Below are positions 13,385 through 24,554 of a DNA stretch of 64,000 nucleotides, one piece after another. The first letter of the stretch is position 1; each line of letters starts with the position of its first letter. The notes under the pieces are model-generated. The model searched no databases, was not told the DNA's origin, and was given only the letters and a program-made list of their open reading frames with translations. Source of the stretch: Phytoseiulus persimilis (lineage: Eukaryota; Arthropoda; Arachnida; Mesostigmata; Phytoseiidae); contig CM075102.1 in the NCBI GenBank assembly GCA_037576195.1, positions 2,852,001-2,916,000 of the forward strand, written 5' to 3'. The translations under genes were made by a program, and so were the position numbers.

Positions 13385-13991
13385 ATATGATTTCCGCTGC
13401 GGCGTTCGCGAGCGGCGGCTCGCTCGACAAGCCAGAATGTCAAACCGTGAAGAAAGGCCGCCGAAGAACCTATGCAGACAATGACCCCGAGTGCAAATAT
13501 AGGTGAGTCGATTTGAACTCGGCGTCGCCCCTTTGGGACATTCGTCTCTGAAAGATCGAAATAACGTAGAAAATCCCCGCAGGTGCGATACTTGCTCGTT
13601 TGTTACGAAATGGCCGTCCGACCTAAAACGGCACCAGAGGACCCACACCGGTGAGCGACCTTATCCGTGCGGGGTATGCGGGAAACGGTTCTCGCAACGA
13701 ACCACTCTGCGGAACCACCACCATTCCAAACACCCCGAGGTCGAGCTCAAAGAATTGCCCTCGATCGCTCACCACGGGCGGCCGGGGCGTTACGTGTTCA
13801 ATATGATGCCGTCCGAAACAGAGGAGTCTGAGGAGGACCGCGTCGCTCAGGACGTGAAAGAACTCATTCCGATGCCAGCTCACAGTGCGTCAATATTCGA
13901 CTTGCTCAAGCTCAAGATGCAGAGGAGCGACTTCCTCACGCCGTCCGGCTCGCTGCAGCACTTCCCGCTGGACTTCCGGACGTCGTCGTAG
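13385..13991 (+). CDS. C2H2 zinc-finger protein, last two exons
   Basis: Two exons (13385-13502 and 13583-13991) are separated by an 80-bp intron with gtgagt donor and cccgcag acceptor. Joined, they read ...ECKYRCDTCSF..., so the intron splits the first finger just before its first cysteine. Finger 1 has C-X2-C (CDTC) and HQRTH; it is joined by the classical TGERP linker to finger 2, CGVC ... HHHSKH. The tail is acidic (SETEESEEDR) and ends at TAG 13989-13991. If translation starts at the ATG at 13387 the product is 174 residues. However, a pyrimidine-rich ttccattctcag sits directly before 13385, so this may be an internal exon and the true N-terminus may lie upstream. Two tandem fingers with a classical linker indicate a nuclear DNA-binding protein. 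Alternative 3' zinc-finger exons of lola-type genes look similar, but I cannot name the gene. Confidence 0.8.
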
Positions 13992-16905
13992 ACGAACACT
14001 CCAAAAGCGCTAGAGATCTTTACTCGCCTCGTAGCCTTGTTTTACTCGGGCATTGATGCCTAGCCATAAGAAGAGTGACCTCAAGAGAGCGACAATCACT
14101 TGCTGTTGATGATGTTGTTGTTGTTGCTGCTGCTGACGTTGTCATCGATGTTAATGTTGCCATGTTGTGAAATGGGCATCTGAATCTCGCACGAATCTCC
14201 AGCTTCGAGAACCAACTGAGTTCTCGTTTGTAGTCAATCAAGGTCTGATATGGATCCGGGTGAGAGACGGACGAGCGGACTCGGAGCGCTTGTTCGAATT
14301 CGAAGCTATGCAAAAGATGCAACCTGTACAAAAACGCGACGGAGACGCTGGGCGCGCGTCAGACTGGAACTGCTTGACCCAACTCACTTTTTCCTCCAGG
14401 GCGAGATCCTCCGACTGTGAGGCAGTCTTTTCAGTGGGCTGATCTTTCGTTTCAGTGTGTTTTCCATTGGTAGCTCGGAGGATTGACTGAACGGCCAATT
14501 CGTTCTTTCGTATGCCCTACCGGGCCATCGGGCTGATCAGCTGAACTATCGGTTTTCTCATTGATGAACCCCTCGTGTTTCTGTTGTATCGATAGAATGA
14601 GCGCGGGGCGCCGAGTTAGGAATTTAAGCTGCCCCGATTTGAATCGATCGATCTATAATTCGGTCCCGCGCCCAACGGGTCCACGAAGCCAGTGATGTTG
14701 CGAAGTTTGTTTCTGTTTTCGGTTTGATATTCTGGGCCTAATACTCACGTTTCGCGTGCGCCATATAGAGTTCAAGATGATGCGAGACATGTAGAGGCCG
14801 GTAATTTTGTAAAAACGTCCGATATTACACAGCTCGCTCGATGATTTCGTTAGGTAGTCAAAATTATGACAAAACCCATATCTATCTTGCAGAGAAGTAT
14901 CTGTAGTGAAGGGGTCACAACTGCCATATTCGAGGGACCCTGCAGCAAGTGAAAGATTGGGCACGAGAATCTCAGGGAAGCGCACGGGAGAGAGGGAGAA
15001 GTCCCACTAAAATTAGAATAATTTCTGTTATCGAACCCCTCTTCCTCTCGACCCCGTAGAATCTGATATATCCCGCTCCGTCTGCAATTTTTTCTATTGG
15101 ACTGGAGATCTATGGAAGTGTTAACTCATCGACTGCTGGCTCGGTGTCAAAGAGTGTCGTTCCCAACTGTTTGAGTGATCCACGAATATTTTCCCTCATT
15201 AATGGTCGACATATGAGTTCATCGTACTTTCGATTGATGGATCGGGCAATCAAGTAATGAATGTGAACAGGGAGGTCGTGATTCGCCGCTAGTAGGCGCA
15301 GGTGGTATCGGAGAGATTTTCGTTTGGGAAAGGGTTTTGTTTGGAAATTTTAACTGTGGGTCATCTGTTGATTTTGTCATCGAACGACGGTTCAGGGAAA
15401 GAAGTCGGAAAGCTAAACTTCAACTGATACCTTCATTTCTTGATTGCTCGCGGTTAGCTGGATGATTGATTGTTGGACGGCCCTGTTGAAGTATGGAATG
15501 TTGAGTCCTCCGACCCTTCCCGTATTCTGTACCCAATGATCCGGAGCAGACAAGCTCACGCGGAATGATCACGCGCAGCGCTATCTGCATTGAGAGTATC
15601 TGTGCAAAAGCCTGAAAAATTACGCGGTCACAATATTCTGAACAGTCGTCATGAGCTCCGTGTGCATGCTCGAAATCCTGCAACTTCCCGTGTTATAACA
15701 GCTGGAATATCCTGGAACGCGTAATCCCCACGGCCGGCGCCTTACCTGCGAACCCGGATCTGTCCCTCGTTCTTTCGGAATCTCTGTTCTTTCAAAGCTA
15801 TCTCCTCCTGAATCTCGCTCCCCCAACTTACGAATGGGTCAGTTTACCGCGTAGTATGAGGGTAGACGGTGTTTGTACCATTTCTGTCCGGAACCCTCGC
15901 TCCTGTTCCGATCAACTTGACTCCCTGCGTCAGAAGGGGTCGAAGGTCACAATCTTGCGTCCCGCGAATCGTCAAAATCGAATTTTCATGACTCTTTCAT
16001 CAATATGTATATGTGTCCTTGACATAATCCAATGGGAGGCAAGCTCATGAGCGGTCTTTGATGTTCTCTGTACAGTTGCCAAAATCGTCTCCGGTTTATG
16101 TTGACAATGGTCGCCGCTTTGAGATGAAGACGAGAGGAGGGCGATTTTCATGGGATGTAGTGGAGGGGAATTCCGAGTTCATGTGAGAGAAAATGGAATG
16201 AGAATGTGGTATCCGTACCGGATCAAATGAAAACAAGCGCCTGTATGTGAGACTTCCAGATGGGCCGGGAATGGTTGAATATTAGTCAAGAAATCAGGAA
16301 ACGAGGAACTCCCAACAGCAGGAAAAAAGCACGGATCTATCCATTGGTATCGATGTACATGCGATGGATAGCATCGGCCGTCTCGAGGCTCTCACTCGGG
16401 AGAGGAGGCGACTCACGTACTTGCTGGAGAGAGTGAGCATCTTCAGGTATTTTTCGGAAAAACATGCTTTTCCGCGAAGGACTCAGCAAATGAGTAATAC
16501 TCCAGGACGAGTTTTGTACTAAGGATATTGTTTCCAAAGTTGGATGAACGAGGGGATTGATTATTCTCCAAATAAATTATTTTCGTTGAGATTCTTCCTC
16601 CTCTTCGTCATCATTTCTGAGCCGTGAGAGCTCACTATGTTATTGACACGACACATCCATCGCTCATTTTTTTCCTACGACATCACACGTTGAATGCGTG
16701 AATGACCTCCTCGGTCCGTAATGGCACCCTGGTAGTTCCTTGCTCTGATTCGCTGCTCGTCCCCGTATGTACACACGGATTTTGTACTTGGACTTCTCCA
16801 ACGTTCGCAGCAGTGTGTATCTGTGCTGTTTTTGTTCTGGTGGAGTCGGTGCTCATTTTGGCAAGCTACCAATAAAAGCAGCGACCTCCGAGCCACAGCG
16901 ACGCG
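13992..16905. other. No recognisable gene
   Basis: Contains a short run of gttgtt/gctgct triplets at 14112-14135 and otherwise unremarkable sequence. The first part may be the 3' untranslated region of the zinc-finger gene. Confidence 0.4.
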
Positions 16906-17115
16906 ATGGCGACAGCTACCCTGGCGCCTCTTGCGAAGTCGATTCTGGAGAAGTTTCGTGGCAATAATCCGTGGAACGCGATGGACGCTCATACTTCGCG
17001 AATCCGGTCGCTGAACGTCGGGGGCCTGCCCTCGTCTTTCTCAAGGTTGTGGTCGTCCGCAGCTCAAGAAGACTCGCGATTGCGTTCTACCTGCTCACGC
17101 GCTAGAGGAGGCTAG
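16906..17115 (+). CDS. Small hypothetical ORF (69 aa), weak
   Basis: ATG in a favourable context (gacgcgATGGCG) opens a 69-codon frame. The N-terminal ~20 residues (MATATLAPLAKSILEKFRGN) lack acidic residues apart from one Glu and could form an amphipathic helix. The C-terminal half is Ser/Arg rich and unconvincing. No family is recognised. It may be a first exon, as the reading quality drops after about codon 40, or chance. Confidence 0.2.
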   Translation: MATATLAPLAKSILEKFRGNNPWNAMDAHTSRIRSLNVGGLPSSFSRLWSSAAQEDSRLRSTCSRARGG

Positions 17116-17509
17116 TCGCATCGAGACGGATCCCTCTCGGAGCCACTGATTGATTCGCCGCAGACTCGGTTGTATTCCATCAAGGGGTTTGAACCGCTCT
17201 CGACTACGCTGTATTATTCGCTATGGCATTATAGCGACCCAACTCTGGTCAGGACTACCTTCTCGGAAACGTCGACCCTTCTCCGCTGCAAAATAGTTTC
17301 GGTCCTCGCTCGTAAGTTCCTCGTAGCTCACTCTGGTGAATGGAGCTCTACGAGGCAGCAAATAAACAGCAGTCGGCGATCCAGTGACGCACTCGAGAAT
17401 GTTCGTTTCTTCGCAACCCGAAGCCACCTTCGAGCGTTCGCTCGTTTCCGCCAGGGCCAGAACTTTCGCCCAGGAACGCTCCTTGAATGATCTGAAGTCC
17501 GATTCACTT
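17116..17509. other. No recognisable gene
   Basis: Intergenic stretch before the duplicated receptor unit. No feature seen. Confidence 0.4.
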
Positions 17510-20500
17510 ATTCTCCTTCAAATATGAGATGAGCTGTGCACGCAGCCGACTTTATGGAGGGGAGCCTCAGCAGAATACGGCGTCGCAAAATGAGATAGGC
17601 CATACGATGAATCCCCGGTATGCCTCGGAGGGTCCAGATATTGGTCAAGCTCGTGCGGCATATTCCCATTCTAAGAGAGCATAATCGTAAGTATACACCG
17701 AAATGTCCGATGTATTGTTCTCACTCCGGGCAAAACCATGAGCGCGGGTCATTCCCATGACTCTGGTGAGAAATCACTAGGCCCGTCATCTGAATACTCC
17801 GTTCTGTTAGTTAGACACGAGGAAAGTATCACAACATCGTCCAGCGGGTACGATGCGTGCCGTCGCTCATGGCCACCATCTATTCAGCTTCCAGACGCAG
17901 CCTTGTGAGGAGAAGTCAGTCAGTTCCTGCCACTAGCGGGAATCGGATGCACGGCCCCTGATTCCATGAAATAACGTGAGTTCGCGCCTTCTATGACATC
18001 AACTGGCCTCTCGGTGGGAGCCGCCCACTTTTGCCTTGTCAATGAGACTCGGCGAACACCGAGCTCTGTTTTGTCAGTACCCGAAGCAGAGAGGCAGATC
18101 GGCGATTGTCTCACTCAACAGAGCGAGATTGATCATTCAAATACACCATCAGTATGCGAAAATGCATACAGAAGCGTCAAGGAATCCAAGTCCGCCGCAA
18201 ACCCTGAATTCACAATCAGCTAACGATCAATATCGCCGGAATATATGATATCCCCGCACTAGCGGTGAGGAGGTGACCTGAGACGGGAAACACAGCCAGA
18301 TAGCAAGCTCTGCTGTTCTCGGTTTTCCAATCTCAGGGTTGTATCTCGAGGTCAATCCAAGGCTGCTCTCCCGCTGTGAGTTTCGTCCGCTCTCATGCGT
18401 AGTCGACCCCCATTCCGAAAGCCAGTCATCTGCTAGTGTGCATTCCTTCCTCAGGTTGACTGCACGAGCATTTCGTTTCCTTTACTCTTCAAGGATTAGC
18501 CGCAGTCGGGTAAGACTTTTCCACCGGACCTGGATCGGGCAAGTGGTGATCACTCCGATGTGAAACCACTGAAACCTAAATCGAGTCCATTGCGTCATCT
18601 GCTCTCAGCCCTCTTGCAATGAGCAGGTACTTCTGCGATAGATGATCCTGGAGTGCTCCTGGCGGATGCCTCAGATGCATGTGCTGAGTCTGAATTTCTG
18701 AATGCTGCTGCTAACGTTGACGCTCCTCTTGGAGCGGACGGGCCTCGCGAGCAGAAGCGAAACGCCGAAGAGACTCACCGTGGAGAACGTTTTGATCGAG
18801 GCTGTGAATTTCGCCGCCAACCAAAACATTGAACCAGGGCGATTGCTGATCCTGGACATAGACGGTATCTTGCTTCATGAAAGGTGCAAGATCAACTCGA
18901 GTTTGATGGTGATGACGTCCATAGAATCAGATCGAGCTTTGATGTTGTCGGGCGCTGTGCCGATTCCATTATACCTCGAAGTCCTGGCTACCTCTCTCAA
19001 GGTTGTCGTTTTATCGTCGGTCTCGAAATTCTCATTCACGTTCTCCCTCATCCCTCCGGATCCATTCCAGAACTTTCGCCACAACTGCCTTCTGCATATT
19101 GTTACGGGCGGGAGCTCCAGTCTCAAAGTTGAGCCCTTGGTGAACACGCTTTATTGGTACGACGATCGTCGACGGCGTTTCAGCTGCGTGCACCGCTTCG
19201 ACCACATCGTTTCCTGGACTGGGAACGAGAGCTTGAAATCCTGTCGGTCGCGCGAAGAACAGTGCCGCGTGGAGTCTGTCTTCACCACCCAAGCTTTGAA
19301 ACTCGCGTATGTGAGGAAATATCTCCACAGCACAGTCAGGTGTGGGTCCACAACGATCAAAACAACGTTCTCGATGACTGCGCATGTTGGAGAAAGTTTT
19401 GAGCGATTCCTTATGAATCGCTATTCAATGTCCCAGGGGGATTTGACCGTTTGTCATTCCATCATCCACCGGCGAGAGACCGATGTCACGGCTCTGGTCG
19501 AGCCTTTCAAGATAGAAGTTTGGATTGCGAGTTTATGCTCCGCATCGATGATTGTGGGATTGCTGTCGTGGATGAGGGTCGGTACTTTTCGGAACACCGC
19601 AACCCGAGTCTCTCTGAGCTTGATAACAGCTCTAGAGGTCGAAGCCCACATCAGTCGCTTCTCGCACTTACTTGCTACCGGTTCCGTCCTTGCGCTCTGC
19701 TTTTTCCTTTCCCGCATCTACACGAACTTCATCATGGCATCCTTTCTGGACCCCCGAATGTACCGCGGTTGCGATCAAATGATTGACTGTCGATTCCTGC
19801 TCGAATGTCAATCCAAACACATTGTGCGTCATCATCTCTCGCATGGTGCCTGTCTGTGCAACATAAAACCAAAGCAACTTGCCATGGCCGGGAAGCCGCT
19901 GCACCGGGAAATTTTGCGAGGAGGGAAGTCGATGCCGGAGGGCGAAGATCTCCAAAACTTTATGTTTTTCCAGAAAAATATAATGTCTTCCGTATTTACG
20001 AGGACAGCAGCCAGGGGACAACTCCTGTTGATTTTGCCGCGGGTGAGCTCTTTTGTTGACCGATTGTTTCAGAATGGCATCGCGACAATCTCGCGCTTGG
20101 AAGCCGGGAAGAGTGAGATAGAGGAATACGAGAATGGTGTTCTGGGGAGATTCCATCCTCCGGACGATCTTCAGTCTATCGGAGACAACTGGGAAGAAAT
20201 CTTTGGTTTCGACACCGTGTGCGATTGGTTCGATATGAGAAGCTTTTGCAAAATTCAACCCGTTTTTGTGGCTTGTGCCGTCCTCATTCTTCTGGTCTTC
20301 TACTGCGAAAGCTGTCTGTCACTCATCAAGAAACGGTTTGGAACATAGCAAGGGGAGACTCGACATTCAGGGAACTTCTGCAAAACCGCCGTATGATCGG
20401 CGTAACGAATGGAATCGAGTAGGAATGTAGAACTCGCGCGAGCGGAGCAACATTCCTGAGGGAACTTGAGTTACTCTTCCTGACTCGCCTCCCCAATTCG

Positions 20501-20675
20501 ACGGACTGCCCCCGATGTGTGCACGGCGATCACTTTTCCTAAATCCGAGTGGATATATGCGGCAGACGATATCGAAGAAAGCTTCGAATTAAGCTGCGAG
20601 AATCAAAACAAGGATCGATGTCTCTGACCGAGCGAAATCTCGATCGCGTGCAAGTTTCACGCATAAAGGTTCCGT
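17510..20675 (+). repeat. Segmental duplication, copy A (receptor unit)
   Basis: This ~3.1 kb unit recurs in direct orientation at about 24555-27640. Similarity starts near ...gagatgagct and ends just after cgcat(a/g)aag(g/t)ttccg, so it covers the receptor gene plus about 1.2 kb of upstream and 0.3 kb of downstream sequence. By eye the coding part is about 90% or more identical and the upstream part somewhat less, with small indels. Confidence 0.9.
18702..20348 (+). CDS. Divergent ionotropic-receptor-like membrane protein
   Basis: A 548-residue uninterrupted frame with the layout of an arthropod ionotropic receptor (IR), the chemosensory branch of ionotropic glutamate receptors. Residues 1-19 look like a signal peptide (MLLLTLTLLL...). 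An extracellular part rich in cysteine follows. Hydrophobic segments lie at about 269-291 (EVWIASLCSASMIVGLLSWM), 323-350 (LLATGSVLALCFFLSRIYTN, then MASFLDP) and 517-540 (VFVACAVLILLVFYCESCL). A second extracellular lobe (~350-515) lies between the last two. The ...Y.nf.masfldP end of the second segment resembles the M3 end of IRs, where a pore loop precedes it. The usual glutamate-binding Arg/Thr/Asp residues are not evident, as is common in divergent IRs. A predicted role is as a ligand-gated channel subunit in sensory neurons. The start is the only ATG before the signal peptide. A frame at 17993-18220 stays open in both duplicates and might be an upstream exon. Assignment is by topology and motif feel, not by alignment. 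Confidence 0.7.
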   Translation: MLLLTLTLLLERTGLASRSETPKRLTVENVLIEAVNFAANQNIEPGRLLILDIDGILLHERCKINSSLMVMTSIESDRALMLSGAVPIPLYLEVLATSLKVVVLSSVSKFSFTFSLIPPDPFQNFRHNCLLHIVTGGSSSLKVEPLVNTLYWYDDRRRRFSCVHRFDHIVSWTGNESLKSCRSREEQCRVESVFTTQALKLAYVRKYLHSTVRCGSTTIKTTFSMTAHVGESFERFLMNRYSMSQGDLTVCHSIIHRRETDVTALVEPFKIEVWIASLCSASMIVGLLSWMRVGTFRNTATRVSLSLITALEVEAHISRFSHLLATGSVLALCFFLSRIYTNFIMASFLDPRMYRGCDQMIDCRFLLECQSKHIVRHHLSHGACLCNIKPKQLAMAGKPLHREILRGGKSMPEGEDLQNFMFFQKNIMSSVFTRTAARGQLLLILPRVSSFVDRLFQNGIATISRLEAGKSEIEEYENGVLGRFHPPDDLQSIGDNWEEIFGFDTVCDWFDMRSFCKIQPVFVACAVLILLVFYCESCLSLIKKRFGT

Positions 20676-20775
20676 TAGTTAGACATCATATGAAGACGAA
20701 GTATGGAGCCCAGATCCACATTGACTGTTTACCGACAGTTCAAAGAGACTCGAGGTCTCGAGGAGGAATTTCATA

Positions 20776-21555
20776 CAGGGTGGTCATCGTAGGTCGGGAA
20801 TTTCCTTACTCTCTGTTCTTTCGCTCATACATCGGTGAAAAATTATCCGATTCCAGATTCTCGAGTCGGCAGCAAATTGATTTTCGCGAATTGGCTCGAA
20901 AATTGTTTTTTTTTTTGTTCAACTCCTTCAAAAAAAACAGTCGACAAACTTCTGAAGTCGACCGATCAAATTCGGAAGTGCCAAGGTCGACGCAGGATAG
21001 GATTCTGCTAAATCGCCCGGCGACTCCAGGTTCCTTACTCAGGATCTGTGAGAAGGACGAAAGATCGTTCCAACCTTGATGAGGTAGTCTGGACCAATCT
21101 GAGAACTTTTTGCTATCGGAAAATTTTCCGAATTCGGCTTCCCTGAGGAGTTGAAGGGTCAACATTCAAAGAGGACGTGATCTGGTCAGGGGGTCGATCT
21201 TGAGGTTAAGGTTGAAACGATCGTTCGTCCTTCCCACAGATCCTGATTGAGAAATCTGGAGTCGCCAGGCGTTTTAGCAACATCCCATCCTGCGTCGACC
21301 TCGGCACTTCCGAATTCGATCGGTCGACTTCAGAAGCTCGTCGACTGTTTTTTGAAGAAAAAGTTGAGAGAGGCAATAATCGAGCCGATTTACGAAACTC
21401 AACCCCCTACCGATTCAAGAAGATCGAGAAAAATAAGATGTGCCATCCTTCCAGCTATCGAACGCGAAAAAAAATCCAGAATCGGATAGTTTTTCACCGA
21501 TGTAAGAGCAAAACAAGAGAGAGTGAGAAAATCCCCGACTTACGATGACCACCCT
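20776..21555. mobile_element. Long-inverted-repeat (foldback) DNA element, copy 1
   Basis: The left arm (20776-~21080) and right arm (~21205-21555) are diverged inverted repeats of about 300-350 bp around a ~125-bp centre. The ends are cagggtggtcatcgtaggtc and its complement (tacgatgaccaccct). A TA precedes the left end. There is no coding capacity, so it is non-autonomous. A second copy lies at 56034-56490. The arms explain the mirrored open frames here. The right tip was later the target of an R1 LINE insertion. Confidence 0.85.
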
Positions 21556-22561
21556 TTTTTTTTCTTTTTTTTGTGGGGTCTAGGAAGGAAAATGCGTCTG
21601 AACCAACTTAAGACCCACCCCACCGCCCGCAATGGGATTTGCGAGGCGATAGGGAGTGTTACTGAAGCAATACCGAAAGGTGATTCCGGACACTTCTGAG
21701 GGCTGGCTGAGAGTTTCAGCCGGAAAACAAAGGGCCTCGCAGTGAAGCACGGTGTGTTCCACATCGTCGGTTTCACCGGAAGTGCACAGGGTGCTCACAT
21801 CAGAGTCGGACTTTCCTATTTTGACCATGAAGGTCTGAAACTGACCATGCTGCGTGAGAATCTGGGTTGTCCCGTAGTTAAGCTCCCCGTGCTCGCAGTC
21901 CACCATCCTTTTAAAGTTTCTTATGAGATGCCTCGTCCATTTCCCCTTCGACTCCCGTAAGAGACCCGCCTCCCATTCACGCTGCCATGCGATCATGGAA
22001 CCTCGGGGAACCGCCGCCGTGATTTTGAAATCTCCTCCTTCCAGAACGATTCCCCTCTCGCTCAGATACGACGAAACGACCCGGATTAAGTACTCCGAGA
22101 AGCCCCCCTCCCTCATGGCCCGCAACATTTTTCCCCACTCCAGCGAGTTTAACGCGTTCTCGACATCGAGCAGCACCAACAAGACGAATCTCCAAGTCTC
22201 TGAGCACTTCACCCTCTCCTCCATCGCCCGGCTGATAACCCATCTGACTGCCTCGACCGTCGATAGACCCCTCCTGAAACGATATTGGTCGCCCGATAGC
22301 GCCCCCAGATCCTCGATCTCCGCGTGCAGTCTCTCAACGATGACCTTCTCAAACAATTTTCCCATGCTATTGAGGAGGCATATCGGCCTCTGCCCTCCTC
22401 CCCCTCCCTTTGGTATGAGCATTAGCCCCGCCCTCCTCCAAGGCGGCGGGAGCCCCCTCCCTCACCAGCTGATTGAAAAAATCCCCCACCAATTCGGGCC
22501 ATCTACTGGCCAAGAGCTTCACCACCCCAGCGGGACTCCGTCCGGCCCTGGCGCTCTACGC
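21556..22561 (-). mobile_element. R1-clade-like LINE, 5' truncated and internally deleted
   Basis: On the minus strand the reverse transcriptase starts at APGPDGVP and continues through LIPKGGGGGQRPICLL, GDQYRFRRGLSTVEAV, LLDVENALNS and AAVPRGS. It then jumps directly to the C-terminal WQREWEAGLLRESKGKWT and CxxC...H...C knuckle region, so the FADD palm and thumb are deleted. The 3' end is an interrupted poly-A (t-rich 21556-21572 on plus). A 14-bp direct repeat acgatgaccaccct flanks it (21542-21555 and 22562-22575), a target-site duplication at the tip of the foldback element. The mismatch-free duplication suggests a recent insertion, but the body is defective. R1-like assignment rests on the GPDGVP.../VPQGS-like motifs and on similarity of the C-terminal part to the element at 33454-34539. 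Confidence 0.85.
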
Positions 22562-22575
22562 ACGATGACCACCCT

Positions 22576-22886
22576 ATATACGATAACTCGCGGGCCAGTC
22601 GGTTGCTGGCGCTACCCAGAACAGAAATTCTCAACACCACGAGCCGGCAGAACTCCCAGGGTCCTCCCATAGATATGAAATGCGCTCGATGTGGAGCTTC
22701 AGAAACCGACAAACATGTCATTCTGGAATGCGAGGAAGGGAAATACACCCAGACGGGATTCCCGTACCGACTAAGACGTTAGTATTATGATCTGCGAACT
22801 CAATACAATGAACCCCACAAACGAAAGGGAAAATATGTGCATATGTAAGATCCAATAAAATGGAATAAAATAAAATAAAAGAAAAA
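22576..22886 (+). mobile_element. LINE 3' end with (AATAAAA)n tail
   Basis: The plus strand encodes a LINE-type C-terminal zinc knuckle, MKCARCGASETDKHVILECE. It is followed by about 110 bp and a tail of aataaaatggaataaaataaaataaaa (22852-22884). The knuckle and the simple A-rich tail identify a 5'-truncated LINE of a family distinct from the neighbouring R1 element, since sequence and orientation differ. Confidence 0.7.
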
Positions 22887-22888
22887 TC

Positions 22889-23230
22889 GACGTTATGATC
22901 CCAAATACACAACTCCCACATTAAAGTTTGGGGGAGGTAATATCATGGTGTGGGGTGCTTCTCGTCGTCGGGTGTTGGAGCTAGAGTTCTCCAATGGCCC
23001 GCGGATTCGCCGTATTTGAACCCGATAGGGGATGTCTGGGACTCGGTTATACGTGAACTGCGTGGCCAGAGGTATAGCAACCAAGAGGAACTCGAAATCG
23101 CAGTGAAATCCTCTTGAGCTTCATCATACACGCCTTCTCTTGTCGCCTTTATAGAATCTGTGCCCCGTAGATGTGCAGCCGTGATCAAAGCCAAAGGTTA
23201 CGCCACCAAGTATTTAATTGATACTGATTG
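22889..23230 (+). pseudogene. Tc1-like transposase remnant
   Basis: The plus strand reads PKYTTPTLKFGGGNIMVWG, typical of the Tc1 transposase core. After an internal deletion and change of frame it continues as QWPADSPYLNPIGDVWDSVI and then RELRGQRYSNQEELEIAVKSS, a stop, and FIESVPRRCAAVIKAKG with a natural-looking end at YLIDTD. The E of the usual SPDLNPIEN is replaced (YLNPIGD). The N-terminal DNA-binding half and the terminal repeats are missing. Confidence 0.8.
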
Positions 23231-24554
23231 ACTGATCCCCAATCGATTGCCTGTCCATCAATTTTCCGATAATTTTTGCATTGATTCTCACCCGTTGCCC
23301 CCCTCCTTATCTGTGTTCAATCTCGATGTGAGGCTTCATATACCACGGAGCACCCCGAGGTCGGACCTTCAAAGCAAGCATCCCAGTTCCTTCGAAAACT
23401 TCTCCCGGTTGCCGATCAATTGTCCGCCACTGTATCTCAGGGTCGCCTCAGTCGTGGTGGAGTCGTGACTCAACACACTCAACGGTTTCAAGAACGAAAC
23501 CAAAGCTGAACACCCGATTTCGTTTTTTCACTCGCCTGAGAAGCCATTTCCTACCCCATTACCATGGCCACTGTCGAGTTCTGCGACTGAAAAGCTCTCT
23601 TCAGCAATCAGCTGAAGACAGAATTCGATCGAATCTGCCGCCAATCATCGAAAGATTAAACAGGAAAGGGAATATCCCATGAGATCTTCCCGCCGGACAG
23701 CCCAGTCAGGACATAGGAACCCAGTTCCCGCTCCGTTCACTGGTTCCAGCCCAGAAATTCAGTGATCTCTCCGTCCGACTCAGTCACTCATTACTCGATT
23801 GGGTTGATCACCCCTCGCGTCAACAGCTACCAATTTATTGTCCGTTTTTTTCTCTGTCGAGAATACTGCGTGTGACTGATGCTGCCGTTCAGATCGCGAG
23901 CTGCTCGTGGCGAGACCAGTGAATTCTTATTGAGGATGGGAAAGTATCCTTACTTATACCAATATATATGTCTACATCTCACCGAGAGCCGCTTACCGGT
24001 CGCGGAACTCCGCGAAGTCCGAAGCGAGTGTGACCTCTTTGCAGGGTTGGTGTTTGCAAATGAAAATTCTTGAGAATCTTACTAGCCTGTGTCCGTTTCA
24101 CACACTCAAATCACGCACGTACCCACGAAAAAACCCGAGGGCCAGACTGAGGGTCCTAGCGACAACGTTGCGGAAAGAGGCTGGTTCGAATGATGATCGG
24201 AGCTCACACGTACATGAATCGTATATTTTTGTAACTCCTGCATAGGCATGAATTTCCGGGACATCGAAATCAATATTTGACTCGTGAATAAATATCCGAT
24301 TCGGAAGACTGAGTTTCACCTTTGACAGACGCTTCCAAACCACCGAAACCATCTAGAAACTGGTGTATGTATTTCCGTTTTCCGAGTCGAATATTTATCT
24401 CAGAGTCAAATATTGATTCCCGAGTTTTGGAAAAAATTCATGCCGCCTCCTGAACATTGTTTCCAACCTCGGATCAGGGAACGTTTAGAGGGGGCAACGC
24501 GGAATACTTCCGGAATGGCCAAGTTCCGAAATGATCTCAGAGACAATTTATCAT
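23231..24554. other. No recognisable gene
   Basis: Intergenic sequence between the Tc1 remnant and receptor copy B. No domain or clear repeat seen. Confidence 0.4.
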
